This document shows positions 1-6,643 of a stretch of 6,643 nt of DNA, in pieces (position 1 is the stretch's first letter; the number at the start of each line of letters is the position of its first letter). The stretch lies in NCBI GenBank assembly GCA_019911785.1, contig JAIOJM010000007.1:1-6643 (forward strand), written 5' to 3'. Source of the DNA: Sulfuricella sp. GTDB lineage: Bacteria; Pseudomonadota; Gammaproteobacteria; Burkholderiales; Sulfuricellaceae. The notes beneath the pieces are model-generated. The model searched no databases. It was given only the letters and a program-made list of their open reading frames with translations, and was not told the DNA's origin. A program made the translations under genes and the position numbers.

Positions 1-1337
1 ATGCCGAGCAGCTTGGCTGCGGCAGTCTTGTTGTAGCGCGTCTTTTCCAGCGCATCCGTGATCGCCGCTTTTTCCACGGCATCGAGGTATTCCTGCAGCG
101 GCAAGCTTTTCATCTGCGCCATGTCCTTCGGCTGTTTCGCCGCAAGCTGCAAATCCTCGCAACCTATCTCCCCCCCCGTGGTCAGCGCCATCGCCCGCTC
201 GAGGATGTTTTCCAGCTCGCGCACGTTGCCGGGAAAATCATATTCCCGCAGCTCCTTCAGCGCCGCCAGACTCAGCTTCGGCGGCTCGGCATTCAGGCGC
301 GCCACTTTCTTGAGAATTTCCCCGGCCAGCAGCGGGATATCCTCCGGGATCTCGCGCAGCGCCGGCATCTTCAGCACGATGACGTTGAGCCGGTAAAACA
401 AGTCCTGGCGAAATTTCCCGCTTTCCACACATAGCGCCAGATCCTGGTGAGTGGCGCTGATGATACGCACATCCACCGGCTCTTCCTGGGTGGCCCCCAC
501 CTTGCGCACCATTTTTTCCTGGATGGCGCGCAGCAGCTTCACCTGCATCGGCAAAGGCAGGTCTGCCACTTCGTCGAGGAACAGGGTGCCGCCGCTGGCC
601 GCCTGGAAAAAACCGTCCTTGTCCTGGCTGGCGCCGGTGAAAGCGCCTTTCTTGTAGCCGAAGAACTCGCTTTCCATCAGGTTCTCGGGGATCGCGCCGC
701 AGTTGACGGCGACAAACGGGCCATCCCCGCGCGGACCGTTGAGATGGATCAGCCGCGCCGCCATCTCCTTGCCGCTGCCCGATTCCCCGGTGATATGAAC
801 CGGCGCCTGGCTGCGCGCCAGCTTCGCTATCATCTGGCGGGTCAGATGCATCAGGGGCGAATTGCCGAGCAACGCCGGCTGGCTGGCGACGGCTTGGCCT
901 TCTTCTATTTTTCTTGACTGACCGGGACTGGGCAATCTGAGCGCGGAATTAACCAAAGCGCGCAGCTGGGCCAACGATACCGGCTTGGAAAGATAATCGA
1001 ATGCGCCCGCCTTGAGGGCGGCGACGGCATTTTCCGCGCTGCCGTAGGCGGTGATCACCGCCACCGGTTTGCCGGGATAATTCCTGGTCACATATTCCAG
1101 AAAACCCAGGCCATCCCCGTCGGGCAAACGCATGTCGGTGAGGCAAAGATTATAGTAGTTCTTGTGCAGGTACTGCTCCGCCTCGAACGTGCTGGCTGCC
1201 GCATCGACCTCCAGGCCCATGCGCTGCAGAGTCAGTACCAGCAGCTCGCGGATATCGGCCTCGTCGTCCACAACCAGCACACGGCGCGGTTGTTCTTCAT
1301 TATTATTCCGGGAAACTTGCGGCGTCCGGTTCAACAT
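1..1337 (-). CDS. pilR: PilR, sigma-54-dependent response regulator of type IV pilus genes (3' end off the window)
   Basis: This is an NtrC-family activator that, when phosphorylated by PilS, is expected to switch on sigma-54 promoters such as that of pilA. The visible part is 445 residues. A receiver domain covers about 18-130, with acidic pocket D24/D25, phospho-acceptor D68 in LTDMRLPDGDG, T96 and K118. An AAA+ domain covers about 155-385, with Walker A GESGSGKE (184-191), the sigma-54 contact loop GAFTGA (231-236), Walker B TLFLDE (251-256), arginine-finger segment FRQDLFYRL (309-317) and FPGNVREL (368-375). A Fis-type helix-turn-helix begins near 425 (NKTAAAKLLG) and is cut by the window edge, probably losing only about 15-25 residues. 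The ATG at 1337 overlaps the pilS stop by 7 nt, so the two are co-transcribed and probably translationally coupled. LREI replaces the LRER common in this family, a minor variation. The PilR name rests on pairing with PilS and on overall resemblance. Confidence 0.93.
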   Translation of the reverse strand, partial: MLNRTPQVSRNNNEEQPRRVLVVDDEADIRELLVLTLQRMGLEVDAAASTFEAEQYLHKNYYNLCLTDMRLPDGDGLGFLEYVTRNYPGKPVAVITAYGSAENAVAALKAGAFDYLSKPVSLAQLRALVNSALRLPSPGQSRKIEEGQAVASQPALLGNSPLMHLTRQMIAKLARSQAPVHITGESGSGKEMAARLIHLNGPRGDGPFVAVNCGAIPENLMESEFFGYKKGAFTGASQDKDGFFQAASGGTLFLDEVADLPLPMQVKLLRAIQEKMVRKVGATQEEPVDVRIISATHQDLALCVESGKFRQDLFYRLNVIVLKMPALREIPEDIPLLAGEILKKVARLNAEPPKLSLAALKELREYDFPGNVRELENILERAMALTTGGEIGCEDLQLAAKQPKDMAQMKSLPLQEYLDAVEKAAITDALEKTRYNKTAAAKLLG

Positions 1338-2932
1338 ATCTCCTTTTCAGAGCTTATCCTGAATTGCCCGCCTTGCGGGGCTTCAATGTAATCGAGCGTG
1401 GCCCCGTTGGCTTCACACAGCTCGCGGGCAATGTAAAGCCCCAAACCGGTGCCGGTACTGTCGGTGGTAAAGAATGGCTCGAACAGCTGGGTGCGCAACG
1501 CTTCGGCAACGCCGGGCCCGTCATCGACCACATCCAATTGTACAATATTCCCAGGCGAGGCAAATGCCGCACGCAGGCGGATGCTGCCGTCCCGACGCCG
1601 GCAGTGGCGCCAGGCATTGCGGCACAGGTTCCACAGCACCTGGTCGAGGTGATACCGGTCGAAGCGTACCGTCACGTCCTCCGCCACGTCCAGAACAACC
1701 GCCTTGGCCGGAATTTTTTCGGTCTGACAAAACTGCTCGACGAACTGGCGCAAAGTCGCGCCCAGGCGGAGCATTTCCGGCGTGGCGCGGTCCCTGCGGT
1801 TGAGTTGCAGCACGTCCTGCACCATCCGGTCGATGCGATGGGTGTTATCGCGGACAATCTGCAGCAGCCGGGCATGGGTCGCATCCTGCCCCGGCTCCTC
1901 CTGCAATAGCTGGGCCGCGTGGCCGATCGAGCTGAGTGGATTGCGGATCTCATGTGCGATATTGACCGTCAGCCTGCCCAGTGCAGCCAGCTTATGCTGC
2001 TGGGCCCGCGCCTGCATCAGGCTCAAATCTTCCAGAAAGATCAACGCACCCAGCATCGCGTCCCCGCCAATCGCGGAAAAGTGTACCTGCACCTGTTTGC
2101 CGGTGGCCGGCGCAACCAGCTCGAAGCGATCGTTGCCAGGGTCTGCGCGCCAGCGCCACAGGCACTCGGACAATGCCGGAAAATAGTCGTTGAGCCGCAG
2201 CTTATCCCACACTGCCGCCGGCGTGCCGAGCAATTTTTCCGCCTCGCCATTATGCTGCCTCACCCGCCCCTGCTCGTCCACCACCAGCACGCCGTCCTGC
2301 ATATTATGGATCACCAGCTGGTTGACCTGGGCCAGGTTGGCAAGGTCGACGCTCTGCTTCCGCGCCAGATTCTCGGTCACAGCCAGGCGTCTGGTCAGAA
2401 CAAAGGCCAGCCCGGCGATAGCGAAAAACCCCATGCTGGTCAGGCTGGTTTGCAGATAATCCTTGGTATTTCCCGCCAGCACCAGCACCTGATAGGTCTG
2501 CTCGAGCAAAAGCATAATGCTCGCCATCGCGGCATGGAACATTGCCAGGCGGCCACGGCTGACCATGCCGATGGCTACCAGCGGCCCCAGCAGGAGCAGC
2601 CCGAGGCCGCTCTGAATACCCCCGCTGGCATGCATCAGCAGCACGATAAACAAAATATCCGCACTCACCTGGGCACTCAGGAGAAGGTTGAAGCGCGGCC
2701 AGCGAATGTCGATCGGCACGATCATCAGCACCGCAAAGAACACGTAAGCAATGCTGGTGGCGTAGAACAGGGAGGGATTGTAAGCGCCAAAGGTGTTGAT
2801 GGCGCCGAACAGGGTATAGGCGACGGCAAAAGTGCCGGCCAGGGTCAGTCGAAATAGATTGAAATAGCGGAGAGAACGCCAGTATGACTCAGGCTGAGGC
2901 GTGGGCCGAACCTGCAGCAATTCTGTCAGCAT
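1331..2932 (-). CDS. pilS: PilS, membrane sensor histidine kinase of the PilSR system
   Basis: This is a 533-residue inner-membrane kinase that phosphorylates PilR and so sets type IV pilin transcription. The N-terminal third has six hydrophobic segments, at roughly 25-46, 55-74, 80-101, 106-124, 127-152 and 162-180, as expected for PilS. A PAS-like domain follows (about 200-305), beginning with the HNMQDGVLVVDEQG stretch. The HisKA domain carries the phospho-acceptor H327 in NIAHEIRNPLSS. The ATPase domain shows N-box residues N435 and N439 (WNLCRNAW), G1 DDGPG (470-474), F-box EPFFTT (485-490) and G2 GTGLGL (494-499). Length fits known PilS (about 530). ATG 2932 lies 33 nt after the stop of the small upstream gene and has no clear Shine-Dalgarno, but the predicted N-terminus (WRSLRYFNLFR before TM1) is family-like, so this start is kept. 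No promoter was seen directly upstream, which suggests read-through from the genes before it. Confidence 0.94.
   Translation of the reverse strand: MLTELLQVRPTPQPESYWRSLRYFNLFRLTLAGTFAVAYTLFGAINTFGAYNPSLFYATSIAYVFFAVLMIVPIDIRWPRFNLLLSAQVSADILFIVLLMHASGGIQSGLGLLLLGPLVAIGMVSRGRLAMFHAAMASIMLLLEQTYQVLVLAGNTKDYLQTSLTSMGFFAIAGLAFVLTRRLAVTENLARKQSVDLANLAQVNQLVIHNMQDGVLVVDEQGRVRQHNGEAEKLLGTPAAVWDKLRLNDYFPALSECLWRWRADPGNDRFELVAPATGKQVQVHFSAIGGDAMLGALIFLEDLSLMQARAQQHKLAALGRLTVNIAHEIRNPLSSIGHAAQLLQEEPGQDATHARLLQIVRDNTHRIDRMVQDVLQLNRRDRATPEMLRLGATLRQFVEQFCQTEKIPAKAVVLDVAEDVTVRFDRYHLDQVLWNLCRNAWRHCRRRDGSIRLRAAFASPGNIVQLDVVDDGPGVAEALRTQLFEPFFTTDSTGTGLGLYIARELCEANGATLDYIEAPQGGQFRISSEKEIC
1340..1345 (-). promoter_or_regulatory. 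Ribosome binding site of pilR inside pilS
   Basis: AAGGAG on the minus strand lies only 2 nt before the ATG at 1337 and 5 nt before an in-frame TTG at 1334. The motif is read by pilS as part of its last codons (Lys-Glu-Ile-Cys-stop). The close spacing makes the second codon TTG a real alternative start for pilR; the protein would lose one residue. Confidence 0.7.
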
Positions 2933-2965
2933 TGCGGGATGACGCCCGGCCGATTAACGCAAGGA

Positions 2966-3190
2966 TTACTTCTGATGGAGTTGGCGATGCTCATTGGTGC
3001 AAAAGGATTCACCGTGACTGACGATGCTTTCGCTCCTCGGCAGATGCACTCCACAATGGGCGCAGCGCACCATGTCCTCGCCGGTTTCGTTTTTTGGCGC
3101 GTCTTCCCGCTTGATCCTGCGGCCATAGCTTTTGACGAGGCGGTAAACAACCCAGGCGGCCAGAGCAAGAAGTATCAGTTTGATCAACAT
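2966..3190 (-). CDS. PP0621-family small membrane-anchored zinc-ribbon-like protein
   Basis: This is a 74-residue protein of unknown function. Residues 2-18 form one hydrophobic helix, followed by a basic stretch (RRIKR) that would stay in the cytoplasm. The C-terminal half carries C43-x2-C46 and later C64-x3-H68, a spacing that suggests one bound zinc; H49 and H59 are further candidates. The CAHCGVHLP...FCTNEH pattern matches the family annotated PP0621, often found beside pilS in betaproteobacteria (recalled from family knowledge, not searched). ATG 3190 is chosen over the adjacent GTG 3193 because a GGGG stretch sits 7 nt before it; neither ribosome binding site is strong. The gene lies between tRNA-Pro and pilS, all on one strand, and may be part of the pilSR transcript. 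A role linked to pilus signalling is a context guess only. Confidence 0.82.
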   Translation of the reverse strand: MLIKLILLALAAWVVYRLVKSYGRRIKREDAPKNETGEDMVRCAHCGVHLPRSESIVSHGESFCTNEHRQLHQK

Positions 3191-3242
3191 CACTCTACCC
3201 CGGTAAACGAGGCGCCTCAGGGTTCAAGATTCGGACATGAAC

Positions 3243-3319
3243 TGGTCGGGGTGAGAGGATTCGAACCTCCGGCCTCTGCGTCCCGAACGCAGCGCTCTAC
3301 CAGGCTAAGCTACACCCCG
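3243..3319 (-). tRNA. tRNA-Pro, anticodon CGG
   Basis: A complete 77-nt cloverleaf is visible on the minus strand. The acceptor CGGGGTG pairs perfectly with CACCCCG. The D stem is GCTT/GAGC (one wobble pair). The anticodon stem CTGCG/CGCAG holds loop TTCGGGA with anticodon CGG at 3285-3283. The variable loop is 5 nt, and the T arm is GGAGG-TTCGAAT-CCTCT. Discriminator A and an encoded CCA (3245-3243) complete the 3' end. The tRNA reads proline codon CCG. It begins 12 nt after the ispB stop, so it could be cut out of the ispB transcript, but a promoter candidate inside ispB would also serve it. No integrase or duplicated tRNA end is seen, so there is no sign that it acts as an attachment site here. 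No clear terminator follows it. Confidence 0.97.
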
Positions 3320-3331
3320 TTTTGATTTCTT

Positions 3332-4300
3332 TCAGTAACTTCGCGTTACCGCAAAGTCTGCCAATTGTAGCAAAGATTCCCTGTATTTTGAATGCGGCAG
3401 ATGCGAAATCGCCTCGCACGCCATCCTGGCCTCAGCCGTCGCCTGGTTTTTCGCGTAATCCAGCGCACCGGTATCGCGGATCGCGGCCATCACTGCATCC
3501 AGCTCGTCCAGGCCGCCATGCTCGATCGCCCTGCGGATCACTTCTGCTTGCTGCGGTGTGCCGTTTTTCATGGCGTAGATCAGCGGCAGCGTAGGCTTGC
3601 CCTCGGCCAGGTCGTCGCCGACGTTTTTGCCGGTTTCGGCGTGGTCGCCGGAATAATCCAGCACGTCGTCGATCAGCTGGAACGCAGTGCCCATGCGCAT
3701 CCCGTAGACGGCCATGGCCTCCTCGTCGGCCATGGAAGCATTGCCCAGGATCGCACCGAGGCGGGTGGCGGCTTCGAACAGTTTGGCGGTTTTGTAGTGG
3801 ATCACCTGAAGATAGCGCGCCTCGTCGATATCCGCGTCGTTGCAGTTCAGCAGTTGCAGCACTTCGCCCTCGGCGATGATGTTGGTGGCATCTGCCAGCA
3901 CTTCCATCACGCGCATGCTGCCCGCCCCGACCATCATCTGGAAGGCCCTGGAATAGAGGAAATCGCCCACCAGCACGCTGGCGGCGTTGCCGAACAGGGC
4001 GTTGGCGGTGGCGTTGCCGCGCCGCAGGTTCGATTCGTCCACCACGTCGTCGTGCAGCAGGGTGACGGTATGAATGAATTCGACCACCGCGGCCAGGACG
4101 TGATGATGACCGCCGGAATAGCCGAACGCACCCGCCGACAACAGCACCAGCGCGGGGCGCAGGCGCTTGCCGCCGCTACCGATGATGTATTCGCTGATCT
4201 GGCGGATCAGCACGACTTCGGAATAGAGCCGCTTGCGGATGACTTCATCCACGGCTAGCATGTCCGACTCGATGGGACTGCGTATGGCTTCCAGCGACAC
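3332..4300 (-). CDS. ispB: Octaprenyl-type trans-polyprenyl diphosphate synthase
   Basis: This enzyme extends farnesyl diphosphate with isopentenyl diphosphate units to make the all-trans polyprenyl tail of ubiquinone (octaprenyl in the best-known homologues; chain length cannot be read here). From GTG 4300 the protein has 322 residues, against 323 in E. coli IspB. The conserved steps appear in order: GGKRLRP (43-49), the first aspartate-rich motif DDVVD (84-88) with following LRRG (92-95), GEVLQL (145-150), KTAKLF (170-175), the second aspartate-rich motif DDVLD (211-215) within FQLIDDVLDYSGD, and GKNVGDDL (224-231). The reading frame stays open upstream to a TTG at 4351, but that start would lie between the -35 and -10 of the predicted promoter. 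GTG 4300 has GGA 6 nt upstream and gives the family length. ispB diverges from rplU and is followed after 12 nt by tRNA-Pro. Confidence 0.93.
   Translation of the reverse strand: MSLEAIRSPIESDMLAVDEVIRKRLYSEVVLIRQISEYIIGSGGKRLRPALVLLSAGAFGYSGGHHHVLAAVVEFIHTVTLLHDDVVDESNLRRGNATANALFGNAASVLVGDFLYSRAFQMMVGAGSMRVMEVLADATNIIAEGEVLQLLNCNDADIDEARYLQVIHYKTAKLFEAATRLGAILGNASMADEEAMAVYGMRMGTAFQLIDDVLDYSGDHAETGKNVGDDLAEGKPTLPLIYAMKNGTPQQAEVIRRAIEHGGLDELDAVMAAIRDTGALDYAKNQATAEARMACEAISHLPHSKYRESLLQLADFAVTRSY
3364..3392 (-). promoter_or_regulatory. Candidate internal promoter for tRNA-Pro inside the ispB 3' end
   Basis: On the minus strand, TTCAAA (3392-3387, four of six -35 matches) is followed after exactly 17 nt by TACAAT (3369-3364, five of six -10 matches). 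The -10 is preceded by TG-C, giving an extended -10 element. The predicted start near 3357 would leave a leader of about 38 nt before the tRNA, for RNase P to remove. The element lies within ispB codons, including the uncommon CTA. It is a prediction from sequence only. Confidence 0.55.
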
Positions 4301-4332
4301 AATAAATCCAGAGGTTGGGTGAAAAAGGGCTA

Positions 4333-4362
4333 ATGGTAGGAACGAGAGCAATTCGGTGTCAA
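4333..4362 (-). promoter_or_regulatory. ispB promoter (sigma-70 type)
   Basis: On the minus strand a perfect TTGACA (4362-4357) is followed after 18 nt by TACCAT (4338-4333, four of six). The predicted start near 4326 gives a leader of about 26 nt before the GTG at 4300. The position explains why upstream in-frame starts for ispB cannot be used from this transcript. Confidence 0.68.
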
Positions 4363-4398
4363 GTTTTTCCAGTCCCGCCCCTGATTCATAAACAATAT

Positions 4399-4428
4399 TT
4401 AACCCTCGTCACAAAATTCTGGTACAAT
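4399..4428 (+). promoter_or_regulatory. rplU-rpmA promoter (extended -10, possible UP element)
   Basis: TTAACC (4399-4404, four of six) and TACAAT (4423-4428, five of six) are 18 nt apart. TG at 4420-4421 gives an extended -10. The stretch 4383-4398 just upstream is strikingly AT-rich for this DNA and could be an UP element, as expected for a ribosomal-protein promoter. The predicted start is near 4435, leaving a leader of about 29 nt to the rplU ATG. Confidence 0.72.
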
Positions 4429-4453
4429 CGCGTTCCTTTTTAAAAGCAAGTGT

Positions 4454-4457
4454 GGAG
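4454..4457 (+). promoter_or_regulatory. Ribosome binding site of rplU
   Basis: GGAG ends 6 nt before the ATG at 4464. It fixes the start, because the alternative in-frame GTG at 4452 would overlap this site and add four residues absent from the family. Confidence 0.8.
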
Positions 4458-4463
4458 CTCAAT

Positions 4464-4781
4464 ATGTATGCGGTCATAAAAACCGGTGGCAAGCAGTATC
4501 GCGTTGCCCCTGGCGAAAAATTGAAAATAGAACAGATACCGGCAGACATTGGCAGCGAAATCGTACTGGATCAAGTATTAATGGTTGCAGACGGTGAAGC
4601 GGTCACGGTAGGCACGCCCCTGGTAAGCGGCGCTACGGTCAAGGCGACGGTCGTCGCGCAGGGTCGCGGCGAGAAGGTGCAGATTTTTAAAATGCGTCGT
4701 CGCAAGCACTACCAGAAGCATCAGGGACATCGTCAGAACTATACCGAGATCCGCATCGACGGCATCGCGGCGCTAGTCTAG
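4464..4781 (+). CDS. rplU: Large ribosomal subunit protein L21
   Basis: This 105-residue protein binds 23S rRNA in the large subunit. The N-terminus [14 protein letters not shown] and the C-terminal RNA-binding part ([25 protein letters not shown], residues about 68-91, rich in Arg, Lys and His) are characteristic of bacterial L21; E. coli L21 has 103 residues. It is the first gene of the plus-strand transcript and lies 11 nt before rpmA, whose Shine-Dalgarno overlaps the rplU stop codon. Expression is expected to follow growth rate from the promoter at 4399-4428. Confidence 0.98.
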   Translation: MYAVIKTGGKQYRVAPGEKLKIEQIPADIGSEIVLDQVLMVADGEAVTVGTPLVSGATVKATVVAQGRGEKVQIFKMRRRKHYQKHQGHRQNYTEIRIDGIAALV

Positions 4782-4792
4782 GAGAATTAACC

Positions 4793-5050
4793 ATGGCACA
4801 TAAAAAAGCAGGCGGCAGTGTACGCAACGGCCGCGACTCTCATTCCAAGCGTCTGGGCGTGAAGCGCTACGGCGGCGAACTGGTTTCCGCCGGCAGCATC
4901 ATCGTGCGCCAGCGCGGCACCCAGATGTACGCCGGTGACAACGTCGGCATGGGCAAGGATCACACCTTGTTCGCCAAGGTGACCGGCACCATCAGCTTCG
5001 CCATCAAAGGCGCGGCAAGGCACCAAGTGGTTACCATCACGCCGGCTTAA
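4793..5050 (+). CDS. rpmA: Large ribosomal subunit protein L27
   Basis: This 85-residue ribosomal protein has a flexible N-terminus that reaches the peptidyl-transferase centre. The sequence [20 protein letters not shown] is the classic L27 start, followed by [18 protein letters not shown] and a [11 protein letters not shown] stretch. It begins directly with the mature N-terminus and has no Firmicutes-type cleaved extension. AGGAG at 4780-4784, overlapping the rplU TAG stop, lies 8 nt before the ATG, so translation may be coupled to rplU. A small hairpin spans its stop codon and an intrinsic terminator follows. Confidence 0.98.
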   Translation: MAHKKAGGSVRNGRDSHSKRLGVKRYGGELVSAGSIIVRQRGTQMYAGDNVGMGKDHTLFAKVTGTISFAIKGAARHQVVTITPA

Positions 5051-5059
5051 ACCAGCCGG
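5042..5059 (+). repeat. Inverted repeat spanning the rpmA stop codon
   Basis: CCGGCT (5042-5047) and AGCCGG (5054-5059) can form a 6-bp GC-rich stem around a 6-nt loop that contains the rpmA TAA stop. It stands 17 nt before the terminator stem. Ribosomes ending on rpmA would keep it open. It might protect the mRNA 3' end, but no function is shown. Confidence 0.55.
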
Positions 5060-5076
5060 ATAGTGGAGCCTTTCAG

Positions 5077-5106
5077 GCCCTATCAAACGATAGGGCTTTT
5101 TTATTT
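5077..5106 (+). terminator. Intrinsic terminator between rpmA and obgE
   Basis: GCCCTATC (5077-5084) and GATAGGGC (5089-5096) form a perfect 8-bp stem with loop AAAC, followed by six T (5097-5102) and then ATTT. There is no T-run on the other strand, so it acts in the plus direction. It ends the rplU-rpmA message or, since obgE starts only 12 nt later, lets part of transcription through. Confidence 0.92.
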
Positions 5107-5108
5107 GA

Positions 5109-6643
<1,535 letters not shown>

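Noticed and set aside
1919..2857. A 312-codon plus-strand open frame opposite pilS
   Set aside because: It is a codon-bias shadow of pilS. Its His- and Gln-rich, low-complexity composition is typical of antisense translation of GC-rich genes.
3194..3242. Possible promoter or terminator between tRNA-Pro and the small membrane protein gene (TTGAAC box, GAGGCGCCTC palindrome, 5-bp GTTCA/TGAAC repeat)
   Set aside because: The -35-like box has no acceptable -10 at the right distance, the palindrome leaves almost no loop, and there is no T-run. I see no supportable regulatory site.
3350..3365. A sigma-54-like TTGGCAG...TTTGC on the minus strand in the ispB 3' end
   Set aside because: The distance between the GG and GC elements is 10 instead of the required 12 bases, which sigma-54 holoenzyme does not tolerate.
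3392..4258. A 288-codon plus-strand open frame opposite ispB
   Set aside because: It is a shadow of ispB with no ribosome binding site or recognisable domain.
4452..4463. Upstream GTG start for rplU adding four residues
   Set aside because: It would overlap the Shine-Dalgarno at 4454-4457, and the extra residues are absent from the L21 family.

Overview
The window reads as conserved chromosomal housekeeping DNA from a betaproteobacterium, possibly of the Nitrosomonadales or a related lineage. The evidence is moderately GC-rich coding DNA, a PilS/PilR pair next to a PP0621-type small protein, a single trans-polyprenyl diphosphate synthase divergent from rplU-rpmA-obgE-proB, and protein sequences that look betaproteobacterial. 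The assignment rests on gene order and family resemblance only; no database search was run.

Left arm, minus strand, in transcription order: ispB (quinone side-chain synthesis), tRNA-Pro(CGG) 12 nt behind it, a 74-residue membrane-anchored zinc-ribbon-like protein, pilS (six-TM histidine kinase) and pilR (sigma-54-dependent response regulator). pilR runs off the left edge after 445 residues, just inside its C-terminal helix-turn-helix. pilS and pilR overlap by 7 nt, and the pilR ribosome binding site lies within the last codons of pilS. This two-component pair is expected to control type IV pilin transcription.

Right arm, plus strand: rplU and rpmA (ribosomal proteins L21 and L27), a strong intrinsic terminator, obgE (ribosome-assembly GTPase) and proB (glutamate 5-kinase). 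proB is cut by the right edge after 158 residues. obgE and proB overlap by 4 nt, with proB starting on TTG.

The control centre is the 163-bp divergent region at 4301-4463. It holds back-to-back sigma-70-type promoters for ispB (perfect TTGACA -35) and rplU (extended -10 with an AT-rich upstream tract). A further extended -10 promoter candidate for the tRNA lies inside the 3' end of ispB. No stretch longer than 300 bases lacks a gene.

I found no mobile element, CRISPR array, toxin-antitoxin pair, defence gene or plausible new system. The points worth a second look are regulatory architecture and start-site choices.
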